In this document: one piece after another, positions 8,320-18,284 of the stretch
How positions within the stretch are numbered: position 1 is the stretch's first letter
How the letters are laid out: every line of letters starts with the position of its first letter
NCBI GenBank assembly: GCA_963721365.1
Contig: CAVRJE010000007.1
Span: forward strand, 124,001-188,000
Origin: CAIQPS01 sp963721365
Lineage (GTDB): Bacteria > Actinomycetota > Thermoleophilia > RBG-16-64-13
Length of the DNA: 64,000 nucleotides
Direction: 5' to 3'
Position numbers and translations under genes: made by a program
Notes under the pieces: generated by a model
Told to the model about the DNA's origin: nothing
The model's database searches: none
The model's input: the letters and a program-made list of their open reading frames with translations, nothing else

Positions 8320-10217
8320 GCGATAGCAGTCCGAGCGCCGCGCTGCCCGATTCGGCCGCAGGGGCACCCGCCCCCGGCGGCCCGAGGCGGTGCCCGCCCC
8401 GGATCCGCCGGACGGACTCACCCCGCCATCGGTGCGGGCCTGCCGGGCTCTCGTTCACCTACGCCACCCGCATCCGGGCGGCGCTCACGGATCTCACCTT
8501 TCGAGCTGACCGCGGGAGAGACGGCGCTGGTCCTTGGACCCAGCGGTTCGGGCAAGAGCACCCTGACGCTGTGTCTGGACGGGCTGATCCCTCATCTCGT
8601 CGAAGGCGACTACTCCGGGCAAGTGGCGGTGGCCGGGCTGGTGGTCAAGGACACGCCGGTGAGCGTCCTGGCGCGGCAGACGGGGTTGGTGTTCCAGGAT
8701 CCTGATTCGCAGTTCTGCACCCTCACAGTCGACGATGAGATCGCGTTTGGCCTGGAGAACCTGCAGACGCCGCCCGGAGACATCGAGGCGGCGATCGGCC
8801 GGGCGCTGGATGTGGTCCGGCTGCCCGGGCTACGTGGGCGGCACCTCAGCAGCCTCTCGGGCGGCGAGAAGCAACGCGTGGCCCTCGCGGCCGTCCTGGC
8901 GATGGGACCCAGGCTCCTCGTGCTCGACGAGCCGACCGCCAATCTCGACCCTGCGGCTACCAGCGAGCTCTTCCTGATCCTGCGCAGACTCGCCCGCGAC
9001 CGGCAGCACACCATCGTCATCATCGAGCACAAGCTGGACGAAGTGATCGACTGGGTCGACAGCGTCCTGGTGCTCGATGGCGAAGGCCGCCTGCTCTACC
9101 GGGGCGACCCTCGGGGCGCCTTCTACGACCATTCGGAGCAACTCCGGGAGGCCGGCGTGTGGAGGCCGCAGACCGTCGAGCTCGTCGCCGGTCTGGCACA
9201 GGCGGGCTGGCAGGTGCCGGGCCGGCCGCTGGCCGTAGGGGAGGCGGTGACTGCTCTGCGGGCCACGCCAGGGTTGGTCGATCGGCTTCGCGCCCGCTTC
9301 TGCGGCGGCTCCATCGGACTCCGCGACGGGAGGGGCGCGAGGTGCCGGTGACGCCGCGCCGCTCCTCACCGTGAGGGACCTCAGCTTCACCTACCCCGGC
9401 GGTCACACTGCTCTCGACGACGTCTCCTTCGACCTCTGCCGTCAGGACTTCCTCGCGATCGTCGGCGCCAACGGGGCGGGCAAGACCACGCTGGGTTCGC
9501 TGCTGTCCGGCGTGCTCGAACCGCCGCGCGGGAGTGTGTTCCTGGAGGGGAGGGATGCGGCGACTCTCCCGGCCTGGGCCATAGCCGAGAAGGTCGGTCA
9601 CGTCTTCCAGAACCCGGAACACCAGTTCGTCTCGAGCACCGTCCGCGGAGAACTCGTCTTCAGTCTCTCTCCCCGCGGTCGCGGTGGTTCCCGGCATCTG
9701 ACCGCCGAGCAGGAGCGGTCGGTGGACGACTGGCTGGAGCGGCTTGGGCCTGCTGCACCTGGCCGAGGCGAACCCGTTCACGCTCAGCCAGGGGCAGAAG
9801 CGCCGGCTGAGTGTGGCCGCGATGCTCGTCCGGGGCTGCCCGGCGCTCATCCTTGACGAGCCCACCCTGGGGCAGGACGCGGTGCAGTCCGGCCGGTTGA
9901 TGGAGATGATGCGCGACTTCCGGGCGGGCGGCGGGACGGTGGCCATGATCACGCATGACATGCGGTTGGTGGCCGAATACGCCAATTCCCTCCTGGTGCT
10001 TGCCGGCGGCCGGGCGCTCTACGTGGGCGACCCGGCCGGCTTCTTTGCCCAGCCGGGGTTGGTCGAGGCGGCCCGTTTGGCGATGCCGGCGGTGGCCCAG
10101 GTGGGACTCCGCCTGCAGGAGGCCGAGGGGATCCGCGGCGGGCTTCTGACCGCCCGGGCTTTCCTCGACGGGGCTGGGCGAGCGAATGCTCAGGGTACCG
10201 ACCGGGCGGGCAGCTGA
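8320..10217 (+). CDS. ykoD: YkoD-type ECF duplicated ATPase (EcfA-EcfA' fusion, frameshifted)
   Basis: Two ABC ATPase domains drive the thiamine importer. Domain 1 has Walker A LGPSGSGKST, signature LSGGEKQRV and Walker B LLVLDEPT. Domain 2 has GANGAGKTT, Q-loop VFQNPEHQF, signature LSQGQKRRL and LILDEPT. No plausible start separates them: the sequence after DGRGA reads on as GAGDAAPLLTVRDLSF in another frame, so a single fused protein of about 630 aa is likely. Frame breaks lie near 8400-8500, 9345 and 9745. The N-terminal start is uncertain; a Pro/Ala-rich leader occupies 8320-8430. Confidence 0.75.
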
Positions 10218-10218
10218 G

Positions 10219-10995
10219 ATGCCCTACCTGCAGCGCCGCAATCCGACCATCAAGCTGGCGGCCGTCGTCGTCGCCGCTCTGCCGCTCACCTTCGTGTTCG
10301 ACCCGGTCACGCCGTTGGTCCTCTTCCTGGTCACGCTGGCCGCGGGCCGCCTGCTCGGCGGGTTGCCGCTGAAGGCGCAGCTGCGGCCGCTCGCCGTGTT
10401 CGTCCTGGCCGGTATCGCGATCCTGCTGGCCAACATCTTCTTCAACAAGCAGAACGCTACGTCGGAGGTGGTCTTCTCCATCGGCCCGGTGGAGGTCACG
10501 CGGGCCGCTCTCTGGGCGGCCGGCAGTCTCTGGCTACGCCTGCTGTGCTTCGCGCTGTTGTCGCTGGTCTTCGTGCGCACCACCGAGCCGCAACACCTGC
10601 TGCTCAGCCTCGTGCACCAGCTGCACCTGAGCGACCGGGTGGCCTACGGGGTGATGGTCGGGTATCGCATGCTCCCGGTGTTCCAGGCCGATTACGCCAC
10701 CATTCGAGCGGCTCAGAGGCTGCGCGGGGTGCGGGAGGGAAGCGGCCTGCTCCACCCGTTCTCGCGGATCCGGCGTTATGCCCTGCCCCTGTTGACGGGG
10801 GCGGTGCGCCGCGCGGGCCGGATCGCCATCGCCATGGATGCGCGCGCATTCGGAGCTCTGCCTCGGCGAACGTACCGCGAGAGGATGGTGGTCACCTCGG
10901 GCGATTGGGTGTTCCTGGCCCTGGCCGTCGTGCTGGTGGCCGTTATCGTGACGGGGACATGGTTGTCGGGCATAGGGCGGTTCACGTTGAGCTGA
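10219..10995 (+). CDS. ykoC: YkoC/EcfT transmembrane component
   Basis: The T component couples the ATPases to the S component. It has about five hydrophobic helices and the paired coupling motifs AQRLRGV and AMDARAFGA, which correspond to the EcfT Ala-Arg motifs that contact the ATPase grooves. ATG 10219 lies one base after the ykoD stop and is preferred to the in-frame ATG 10186, which sits inside ykoD. The frame is intact at 259 residues. It is the last gene of the TPP-riboswitch operon. Confidence 0.88.
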   Translation: MPYLQRRNPTIKLAAVVVAALPLTFVFDPVTPLVLFLVTLAAGRLLGGLPLKAQLRPLAVFVLAGIAILLANIFFNKQNATSEVVFSIGPVEVTRAALWAAGSLWLRLLCFALLSLVFVRTTEPQHLLLSLVHQLHLSDRVAYGVMVGYRMLPVFQADYATIRAAQRLRGVREGSGLLHPFSRIRRYALPLLTGAVRRAGRIAIAMDARAFGALPRRTYRERMVVTSGDWVFLALAVVLVAVIVTGTWLSGIGRFTLS

Positions 10996-11052
10996 GCCCG
11001 GCGCGTCGAGACCGGCCGCGCGGATCAAGCCGGGCCAGGCGGGCTCGACCGA

Positions 11053-12767
11053 CTACTTGTAGAAGCGGATCTCCGACAGCTCCACGCCCCATCGTCCGTC
11101 GGTGAGCTCGGCCAGCTTCGTGAACCAGAGCCGGCCTGCGCTGAGCGGATCGCGAAGGGTGATGATCTGGTTGGCGGTCCCGTCGAGGGTAGCGATACTG
11201 GCCTCCGACCCCGAGGAGACGTCCTGACGCAATTCGCCCTTCCAGCCGTCTACCGAGGAGACGATCTCCATGATGGTCGCAGGCGCGCTGAGAGTGAACT
11301 CCAGGCCGACTCCGTCCTTGTCGAGATTGCCGAAGGAGGCCGACTTGTAGAGCTCGGTGGACCAGCTCGTGCTGTCCTTGCCGTCGGTGAGATTGGGGAG
11401 TTGGTCCGGATTCTCGGTCTGGTCGCCCTCGGGATCGTAGTCTTTCATCTGGGTGACGGCGACCAGGGTGGGCTCCCTGGTGACCGTGAGCCGCAAGACA
11501 CCGTCATCGCTCTCGATGCCGGGATCGGGAGCCTGCTCCAGCACGGTGCCGGCGGATTTGTCGAACGACGGGATCTGGGCCGTGACCTCCACCTGCATGC
11601 CTGCGTCGGCGGCCAGCTGCCGCGCCTGGTCGAGGGAGAGGCCGACGACGTCCGGGGCCCCGCTTCCCGAAAGGGTGAGCACGAGAACGATCACGATGGC
11701 GGCGATCAGTATCGCCGCGGCGACTGCCCCACCTATGATCCAGCGCCGTCGGGCGCGCTTCTTGCGGGCTTGCTGGCGAGACCGGTCGCGTTGCCACCCG
11801 GGCATATCGCCCGTGTCGTCCCCGCGACGCGACGCGGAGTCGTAGGAGGCTCCACCCGGCGAGGAACGCATCCTGCGGTCGTCGTCGCCGCCTTGCGCGG
11901 TTTGCCTCCGATGTCCGCGCGGGGTAGGGCGTACAGGCCGACGCCTGCCAAGGCGCCGAGCAATTCGTCCATGGAGACGAAACGGTCCTCGGGGAGCTTC
12001 TCGAGGCAACGCATGACTATCTTCTCGAGCCCGGGGGGCAGGTCGGAGCGGATCTCGCCGAGCGGGGGCGGGGGGTTGTTGAGGTGCTGCCGCGCGATCT
12101 CGGGCATGTTGGCCCCGTCGAACGGGGGATGGCCCGCGAGCATCTCGTACATCACCACGCCGAGCGAGTAGATGTCCGAACGCGCGTCGACCGGCTTGCT
12201 CCTCACCTGCTCCGGCGACATGTACCGCGCGCTCCCGATGATCGATCCCGCTTTGGTGACGCGCGTCCAGTCGGGTCCGGTAGCTATGCCGAAGTCGGTG
12301 ATCTTGGCATGGCCTTGCCGGTCGATGAGGATGTTCTGGGGCTTGACGTCGCGATGGACGATACCTGCCTGGTGAGCGGCCGCCAGCCCCTCGGCCACCT
12401 GCCCCAGGATGCGGCCTGCCTCGGCGACGTCCAGGGGCTTCTCCCTTACCAGCTCTTTGAGCGAGCGGCCCTCGACGTACTCGAACACGAGGTAGCCGTC
12501 GGTCTCTGTAGAGCCGCGGTCGATCAACGTCACCACGTTGGGGTGGGAGAGGCGCGCCAGCGCCTGGCCTTCACGGTCGAACCGCGCCCGCGTGCGCGGA
12601 TCCTGGTTGAGCGGGGGTTCGAGCCGCTTGATGGCCACATCGCGCCGCAGCTTGGTATCCCAAGCCTGATACACGATACACATGCCGCCGCGGCCAAGCA
12701 CGCGGCCCAGCCGGTACCGGTTCTTTAGGAGCGGTCCAGTCCCGCTTTCATCGGTGGGTTCAGCCAT
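11053..12767 (-). CDS. PknB-type Ser/Thr kinase with PASTA repeat and C-terminal galactose-binding-like domain (frameshifted)
   Basis: Residues 1-290 form a Hanks-type kinase: glycine loop GRGGMCIVYQ, catalytic Lys47, HRDVKPQN (138-145), DFG (158-160) and SARYMSPEQ. A basic juxtamembrane segment and one transmembrane helix (WIIGGAVAAAILIAAIVIVL) follow, then one PASTA-like repeat (DVVGLSLDQARQLAADAG) and about 150 residues ending SEIRFYK that look like an F5/8C or NPCBM-type galactose-binding fold. The frame shifts near 11890, between kinase and membrane parts. ATG 12767 follows AGGCAGG and is preferred to TTG 12785. It probably senses envelope ligands and controls cell-wall growth. Confidence 0.8.
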
Positions 12768-12852
12768 CGGCCTGCCTGAAAGCAATCGCTATTGGACATG
12801 GAGAGACCAGACACTATCATAGAATGGACTGAGGGATAGGAGGTGGGGCGAA

Positions 12853-13050
12853 GTGATCTACTACGTAATCCCCCGCGAACTGGTGGACAAGTACTACGAG
12901 GAGTTCAAAAAGCGCTTCGAAGGCGTTGAGGGCGTCGAAGTGATCGTCGACCGTCGGGAGAAGGAACGCCGGGCCTCGGATGCGGGTGGCGAGATGCGGG
13001 TGTTGCGCGACCGGCGTCGGCGGCGGCCTGGTTCCCTTCCGGACGTGTAA
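12853..13050 (+). CDS. Small charged hypothetical protein (65 aa)
   Basis: GTG start preceded by a strong GGAGGTGGGG site. The sequence begins MIYYVIPRELVDKYYEEF, then a Val/Glu strand and a run of arginines (RDRRRRRPG). No domain is recognised. It ends four bases before the PHP gene and is probably co-transcribed with it. The amphipathic start and basic tail would suit a small nucleic-acid- or membrane-associated protein, but this is a guess. Confidence 0.55.
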   Translation: MIYYVIPRELVDKYYEEFKKRFEGVEGVEVIVDRREKERRASDAGGEMRVLRDRRRRRPGSLPDV

Positions 13051-13053
13051 CGC

Positions 13054-13770
13054 ATGGTTGCCTCCGGCCAGCCTGTTAGGCTGGATCTTCACAACCACAC
13101 ATCGTTCTCATCCGACGGGGTGATGTCCCCGGCTGAACTGCTTCGCGCGGCACGAGCGAACGGTCTCGGGTGCGTTGCCGTGACCGACCACAACACTGTC
13201 GAAGGAGCGCTCGAAGCTCTGGCGATGGCTGAAGCCGACCCGACTCTCCCCCGGGTCATCCCCGGAGTCGAGGTGTCGACGGCCGACGGCGATGTCATCG
13301 GACTGTACGTCCGCGAGCCCATACCGCGCGGCCTTCCGGCGAGCGACTCCATCGCGCTTATCAGGCAGCAGGGTGGGCTGGTCTACCTGCCGCACCCGTT
13401 CGACGTCATCCGCCGGGGCACTATCGCCGCGAGGGTGCGCGAGCAGGCGGCCCACCAGGCGGACGTCGTGGAAGTCCTCAACGGGCGGTCGCTCAGCCCG
13501 CTGTCGGTCAGGAACGCCGGACGGCTGGCCCACCGGCATGCCAAACCGAGAGGAGCGGGCAGTGACGCCCACGGGCCCGCCGAGGTGGGCCGGGCGTATG
13601 TAGTGGTCGACAGACCGCCCACCCGGGAGGATCTGGTCGCGCTGATAGTCGCGGGCTCGGTGGCGAGGGGTCTTCACTGGCATGAATACATGCTGAATTG
13701 GGCATTGCAGCCATTGTCGGTCATGACGCGACTTCGTCGCAAACGCGGCCGGAACCTGTCGAGGAGGTGA
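13054..13770 (+). CDS. PHP-domain metal-dependent phosphoesterase
   Basis: The PHP fold is shown by RLDLHNHTSFSSDG (HxH metal ligands near 12-14), AVTDHNTVEG, PGVEVST and GSDAHGPAEVG. Together these provide the metal ligands of the family that includes RNase AM/YciV and histidinol phosphatase-like enzymes. At 238 residues it is the stand-alone short type. The likely substrates are phosphorylated nucleosides or short nucleotides, unproven here. It sits between the small protein above and the radical SAM gene, five bases upstream of the latter. Confidence 0.85.
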   Translation: MVASGQPVRLDLHNHTSFSSDGVMSPAELLRAARANGLGCVAVTDHNTVEGALEALAMAEADPTLPRVIPGVEVSTADGDVIGLYVREPIPRGLPASDSIALIRQQGGLVYLPHPFDVIRRGTIAARVREQAAHQADVVEVLNGRSLSPLSVRNAGRLAHRHAKPRGAGSDAHGPAEVGRAYVVVDRPPTREDLVALIVAGSVARGLHWHEYMLNWALQPLSVMTRLRRKRGRNLSRR

Positions 13771-13775
13771 CCCGC

Positions 13776-14820
13776 ATGGAAAGAGGCCGGCCCGTGCGAA
13801 GCTGTGCGGGCGGCGCTCTGGGAGGCGTGGCAGGAGGGGCCCCAGGTCCACTGCTTCCTCTGTGCCCACCATTGCCGGATAGGGCCCGGCGGCGTCGGCA
13901 AGTGCGGAGTGAGGGAGAACCGGGAGGGGGTCCTCTATACCCTCGTCTACGGATGCCCGATATCCACCGCGGTCGATCCCATAGAGAAGAAGCCGCTCTT
14001 CCATTTCCTGCCCGGTACCTCTACCTATTCGCTTGCTACCGTGGGCTGCAATTTTGCCTGCAGCTTCTGCCAGAACGCCGAAATCAGCCAGATGCCGGCC
14101 GACCAGGGCAGGATCGTAGGGAGACCCACGTCGGCGGAGCAGGTGGTGGCCGGCGCTCTCGCGGCGGGCTGCCGGAGCGTCTCGTACACGTACACCGAGC
14201 CCACGATCTTCTACGAATACGCACGCGACTGCGCCCGGCTGGCGACCGAGGCCGGCCTCAAGAACGTGTTCGTCACCAACGGCTTCATGACCCGGCAGAT
14301 GCTCGCCGACATCGACGGCGATCTCCACGCCGCCAACGTGGACCTGAAGTCGTTCTCCGACGAGTTCTATCGCATGCTGACCGGGGCTCGCCTGAAGCCG
14401 GTCCTCGATTCGATCCGGCGGCTTCACGAGATGGGAGTGTGGACCGAGGTGACGACGCTCCTCATTCCCGGGCGGAACGACAGCGACGGCGAGTTGCGCG
14501 ACCTCGCGTCCTTTCTCGTCTCGGTGTCACCTGACATCCCCTGGCACGTCTCCCGCTTCTACCCGACGTACCGCTTGCTCGACGCGCCTCCGACGCCGGT
14601 CGAGACCGTGGAGAAGGCGGTGCGCATCGGGCGTGAGGCCGGGCTGCGGTACGTGTACGGCGGCAACGTCCCCGGGCATTCGTCGGAATCGACCTCGTGC
14701 CCGTCGTGCGGGAAGATGGTCATCGAACGGGCCGGGCACAGTCTGAGCCGGAACAGGGCGGTGGGGGGACGCTGTCCCGATTGTGGGGAGCAGATCCCTG
14801 GTTATCTCGAGGAGGTTTGA
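13776..14820 (+). CDS. amrS: AmmeMemoRadiSam system radical SAM enzyme (N-terminal frame break)
   Basis: An AmrS-type radical SAM protein. The 4Fe-4S/SAM site is CNFACSFCQN (CxxxCxxC). The N-terminal region has a conserved Cys cluster (CFLCAHHCRIG, then KCGVREN), and the C terminus has a zinc-ribbon-like CPSCGK...CPDCGEQ. ATG 13776 follows GAGGAGGTGACCC but is out of frame with the body from about 13790 (EAVRAALWEAWQEG), so one indel lies near 13790; GTG 13804 is an alternative start. It heads the three-gene AmmeMemoRadiSam operon, whose chemical product I cannot state. Confidence 0.88.
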
Positions 14821-14822
14821 CG

Positions 14823-15678
14823 ATGGGTCTTGTCGGATGTTTTGTCGCCCCCCACCCCCCGATCATCATCCCCGAGGTCGGCGGCTCCCAGCCTGGCCGA
14901 AGCCGAGCCCACGGTCCGGGCCATGACCGCCGTGCGGGAGAGGGCCGCCCGACTCGCCCCCGACACCATAGTGCTCCTGTCCCCTCACAGCCCCCTGGCT
15001 CGGAGCCAGATGGGCGTCTCGCTGGCCGCATCGTACAAGGGCTCCCTCGCCTACTTCCGCGCCCCTCAGGTGCGGGTGGAAGCGGCCGCCGACGAGGGGC
15101 TGGCCGAGGCGATCATGCAGGGGGCCACGGCGCATGGGATCCCGGTGGCACAGACGGCTGCCAGAGGAGAGGTCTTCGACCTCGACCACGGGGCGATGGT
15201 GCCGCTGGTCTACCTCACGGGCGCTCTGAAGAACGCGTGCCGGCTGGTCCTGCTCTCGTTCTCCTACCTCAGCTTGGAGGAGCACGTGCGGTTTGGGCGG
15301 GCCATCGGCGAGGCGCTCGTGAAGGCGGAGCAGCGGATAGTCTACGTGGCGAGCAGCGATCTCAGCCACCGGCTCATCCCCGGGGCGCCCGCGGGCTACG
15401 ACCCCCGGGCCGCCCGGTTCGACCAGGCCGTGGCCGACACCTTCGGCTCCGGCGACTGGGACGCTCTCCTCACCATCGACCCGGCTCTGGTCTCCGCCGC
15501 CGGTGAATGCGGCTACCGCTCGCTGGCCGTGCTCTCGGGAGTCGTCGGGGCCTACGAGGCCTCCGGGGGACGGACCCACAACCGGCTGCTGTCGTACGAA
15601 GGCCCCTGGGGCGTGGGCTACCTGGTAGGCGAGGTCGAACTGACCGCGCCGCCTGCGGAGGAAGGAGTCAGATCGTGA
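14823..15678 (+). CDS. MEMO/LigB-like AmmeMemoRadiSam protein (N-terminal frame break)
   Basis: A MEMO-superfamily protein, related to class III extradiol dioxygenases, which bind a mononuclear iron or copper. The N terminus GCFVAPHPPIIIPEVGG carries the first metal histidine. Later segments LLSPHSPL, FDLDHGAMVPLVYL and VASSDLSHRL hold further candidate ligands. The frame changes near 14890, between PEVGGS and SLAEAEPTVRAM. The gene starts three bases after amrS and its stop overlaps the next GTG start. It is the expected middle member of the trio. Confidence 0.85.
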
Positions 15679-16211
15679 ACCAGGAGACAAAGACGGACGG
15701 CGACGCGCTCGTCGCTCTTGCTCGAAGAGCCGTCGAGAGCTACGTGCGGGAGCGGAAGGTGCTCGATCCCGACCCGTTGTCCGGGCTGGAACCGTCCCGG
15801 GCGGGCGTCTTCGTCTCGCTCCATCTTCCCGACGGCTCGCTTCGGGGCTGCATCGGCACCACCGAGCCCACCCAGCCGGGGATCGAGGACGAGATAGTGC
15901 GCAACGCGATCAGCGCCGCAACGCGCGATCCTCGCTTCCACCCGCTGAGACCCGACGAGTTGGACGGCCTGGACATCTCCGTGGACGTCCTGGGAGAGCC
16001 CGAGGAAGTGAGCGGGACCGAGGAGCTCGACCCAAAGCGTTACGGCATCATCTTGCAGACGGCCGACGGCAGGCAGGCCCTCTTGCTGCCCGATCTGGAA
16101 GGAGTCGACACGGTAGACCAGCAGGTGCGGATCACCTGCCGCAAAGGCGGGATAGACCCCGACCGCGATCGCTACCGCATCTTGCGCTTCCAGGTGGAGC
16201 GGCATCACTAG
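15675..16211 (+). CDS. AMMECR1-domain protein
   Basis: The AMMECR1 fold is shown by GVFVSLHLPDGSLRGCIGT (LRGCIGT is the signature hexapeptide region) and FHPLRPDELDGLDISVDVL. GTG 15675 overlaps the MEMO stop (GTGA), fixing the start at about 178 residues. The three genes are tightly packed, so they probably make one complex or pathway. Cysteine in the RGCIG loop is the presumed catalytic residue of the family. Confidence 0.9.
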   Translation: MNQETKTDGDALVALARRAVESYVRERKVLDPDPLSGLEPSRAGVFVSLHLPDGSLRGCIGTTEPTQPGIEDEIVRNAISAATRDPRFHPLRPDELDGLDISVDVLGEPEEVSGTEELDPKRYGIILQTADGRQALLLPDLEGVDTVDQQVRITCRKGGIDPDRDRYRILRFQVERHH

Positions 16212-16275
16212 GACCGCAGGGACGGCAGTGACGGGCGCGCGTAGGCTCTCCGTAAACCCGGGCCGGGTGGCAGGT

Positions 16276-16303
16276 TTGCCGCGGGCGGGACCTGCGGTAT
16301 CAT
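16276..16303 (+). promoter_or_regulatory. Putative sigma70-type promoter
   Basis: TTGCCG (16276-16281) and TATCAT (16298-16303) are separated by 16 bases and lie about 40 bases before the GTG at 16345. Both hexamers are imperfect. Confidence 0.35.
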
Positions 16304-16344
16304 AGAAGGCGTTCGATACTCGCGTCGTCGAAGGGGAACATCCC

Positions 16345-16794
16345 GTGCAGACTAATGGTTCGAGTGCAGTAGCAGTCGGTCCGCGGCCGCGCAGCCGCAG
16401 GCCCCGGCGCCGGGTCACCACCGGGTCGCTCGTTTGGCCCGGACTGCTCCGCGTACTGCAGCGCCTCACCCACTACAACCGCAGCGACCTGCTGGAGTTC
16501 AAGCTCGCCTTCTCGGTTCGCGACCTGCTGGCCCCCAAGGGCCGCGCGGTCAAAGATCAGGTCGAAGCGCTGCTGCAGGCCGTACAGAAGGCGGGCTCGT
16601 ACCAGGCCAAGGACGAAGCGGCCCGAGCCGTTCACGCCGTCCTGGACGCCCTCAAGGACCGGGTGCCGCCGGACGTCCTGATCAAGCTGAGCGAGTCTCT
16701 TCCCGTCAAGGAAGCGGCCCGTCTACGCCGGGCGGCTACGCAGCGGTTGCAGAAAGACGAGGGCAAGGCGGGGGAGACGTCTCCGACGCTCTGA
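16345..16794 (+). CDS. Hypothetical helical protein, weak DUF2267-like C-terminal half
   Basis: A 149-residue protein with a basic N terminus (PRPRSRRPRRRVTT) and a helical body. The segment AARAVHAVLDALKDRVPPDV followed by SESLPVKEAARLRRAA resembles the repeated helix of DUF2267 proteins, but only part of that domain is visible and the match is by eye. GTG 16345 follows AAGGGGA. It converges with rtcB and appears to be a single-gene unit. No function can be assigned. Confidence 0.6.
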   Translation: MQTNGSSAVAVGPRPRSRRPRRRVTTGSLVWPGLLRVLQRLTHYNRSDLLEFKLAFSVRDLLAPKGRAVKDQVEALLQAVQKAGSYQAKDEAARAVHAVLDALKDRVPPDVLIKLSESLPVKEAARLRRAATQRLQKDEGKAGETSPTL

Positions 16795-16816
16795 CCGCGG
16801 GCCGCATCCCGTTGAC

Positions 16817-18264
16817 CTAGCCCTTTATCACGCCCAACGGGCGAAGGCGCGCCACCTTCGGCGATACTCCCGCGCCGTGCATCACGCCGACCACACGCTC
16901 CACGTCCTTGTACGCCTCGGGCATCTCTTCGCCCAGGGTCTTCTGGCCTTGCGCACGGACTACGATGCCCGCCTCGGCCAGCTCCCGCTCTATGGAGCGG
17001 CCCTTCGCGCGCTTCAGGGCCTGTGAACGGCTCATGACCCTTCCCGCCCCGTGGCAGGTGGAGCCGAAGGTCTCAGCCAGCGCGTTCGCCGTTCCCTTGC
17101 AGACGAACGAGGCCGTGCCCATGTCGCCGGGTATCAGCACCGGCTGCCCCACCTTTCGGTAGTCGGCGGGGATCTCGGGCCTGCCGGGGCCGAAGGCCCG
17201 CGTGGCTCCCTTGCGATGCACGCATGCCTTCACCTGGCGGCCGTCGACCTCGTGGGTCTCCAGCTTGGCAATGTTGTGGGCCACGTCGTACACGAGCCGC
17301 AGACCGAGCTGTCTGGGGGAGATCCGTAGGGCGTGAAGCAGCGCTCCCTCGACAAGGTGCATGATCATCTGCCGGTTGGCCCAGGCGTAGTTCGCGGCGC
17401 AGGCCATGGCCGCCAAGTACGAGCGCCCCTCGCGCGATCCGACCGGAGCGCACACCAACTGCCTGTCGGGCAGGTCGATGCCGTAGCGGCGGCTCGCCTC
17501 AGCCATCGTCCCCAGGTAGTCGTCGCAGACCTGATAGCCCAGTCCCCTCGAGCCGCAGTGGATCATGATCGTGATCTGCCCCTCGTGGAGGCCGTATGCC
17601 GCCGCCGCTTCCCGCGTCGAAGATCTCGTCGACGGTCTGGAGTTCGAGGAAGTGGTTGCCCGACCCGAGCGTGCCCACCTGATCCTGCCCCCTGGCGTAC
17701 GCCCGTTCGCTCAGGGTCGTGGGGTCGGCGCCGGGGAGGGTTCCGCCGTCCTCGGTATGGTCGAGGTCGGCCGGGCAGCCGTAGCCATGCGTCACGGCCC
17801 ACCCGGCGCCCTCGGCCAGCACGTGCTCCATCTCTTGGCGAGGCAACTTGGCGATCGCGCCGCTCGACCCCACCCCAGAGGGCACGTCGCGGAACAGTTG
17901 GTCCACCACCGGCCTTATTTTGCCCTCCAGGTCGCCGACCTCCAGGTCGGTGGCAAGGAGCCGCACCCCGCAGTTGATGTCGTAGCCCACGCCGCCCGGG
18001 GACACGATCCCATTCTCGGCGTCGAAGGCGGCCACCCCTCCTATCGGGAATCCGTAGCCGAAGTGGATGTCGGGCATGGCCAGGGAGAAGCAAAGGATGC
18101 CCGGTAGATGGGCCACGTTCGCCACCTGGGTGAGACTGCCGTCACCGCTCAGAGCCTCGATCAAGAGACTCGTCGGCGTAGATCCTTCCGGGGACCAGCA
18201 TGCCGCCCGTCGCCGGCAGTTCCCACGTCCATTGCCCCGTGCGCTGAAGCTCGTACCCTTCCAT
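16817..18264 (-). CDS. rtcB: RNA-splicing ligase RtcB (two frame breaks)
   Basis: RtcB joins RNA 3'-phosphate (or 2',3'-cyclic phosphate) ends to 5'-OH ends with GTP and Mn2+. Hallmarks are MPDIHFGYGFPIGG, SPGGVGYDINCGVRL (metal Cys), LGSGNHFLE, IMIHCGSRGLGYQV and the guanylylated-His region FGSTCHGAGRVMSR. The start is ATG 18264 (MEGYELQRTG). The frame breaks near 18165, in the early Mn-binding half, and near 17600, between the GNHFLE and HCGSRG motifs. Length across the breaks is about 480 residues, normal for the family. Archease lies immediately upstream. Confidence 0.9.
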
Positions 18265-18284
18265 CTCGCGTGCCTCCCGAACCG

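Noticed and set aside
10996..11052. CCCGGC/GCCGGG inverted repeat between convergent ykoC and pknB as a terminator
   Set aside because: The loop is about 25 bases and no T-run follows.
13108..14427. A 439-residue minus-strand frame
   Set aside because: Antisense to the PHP and radical SAM genes, which have clear motifs on the plus strand.
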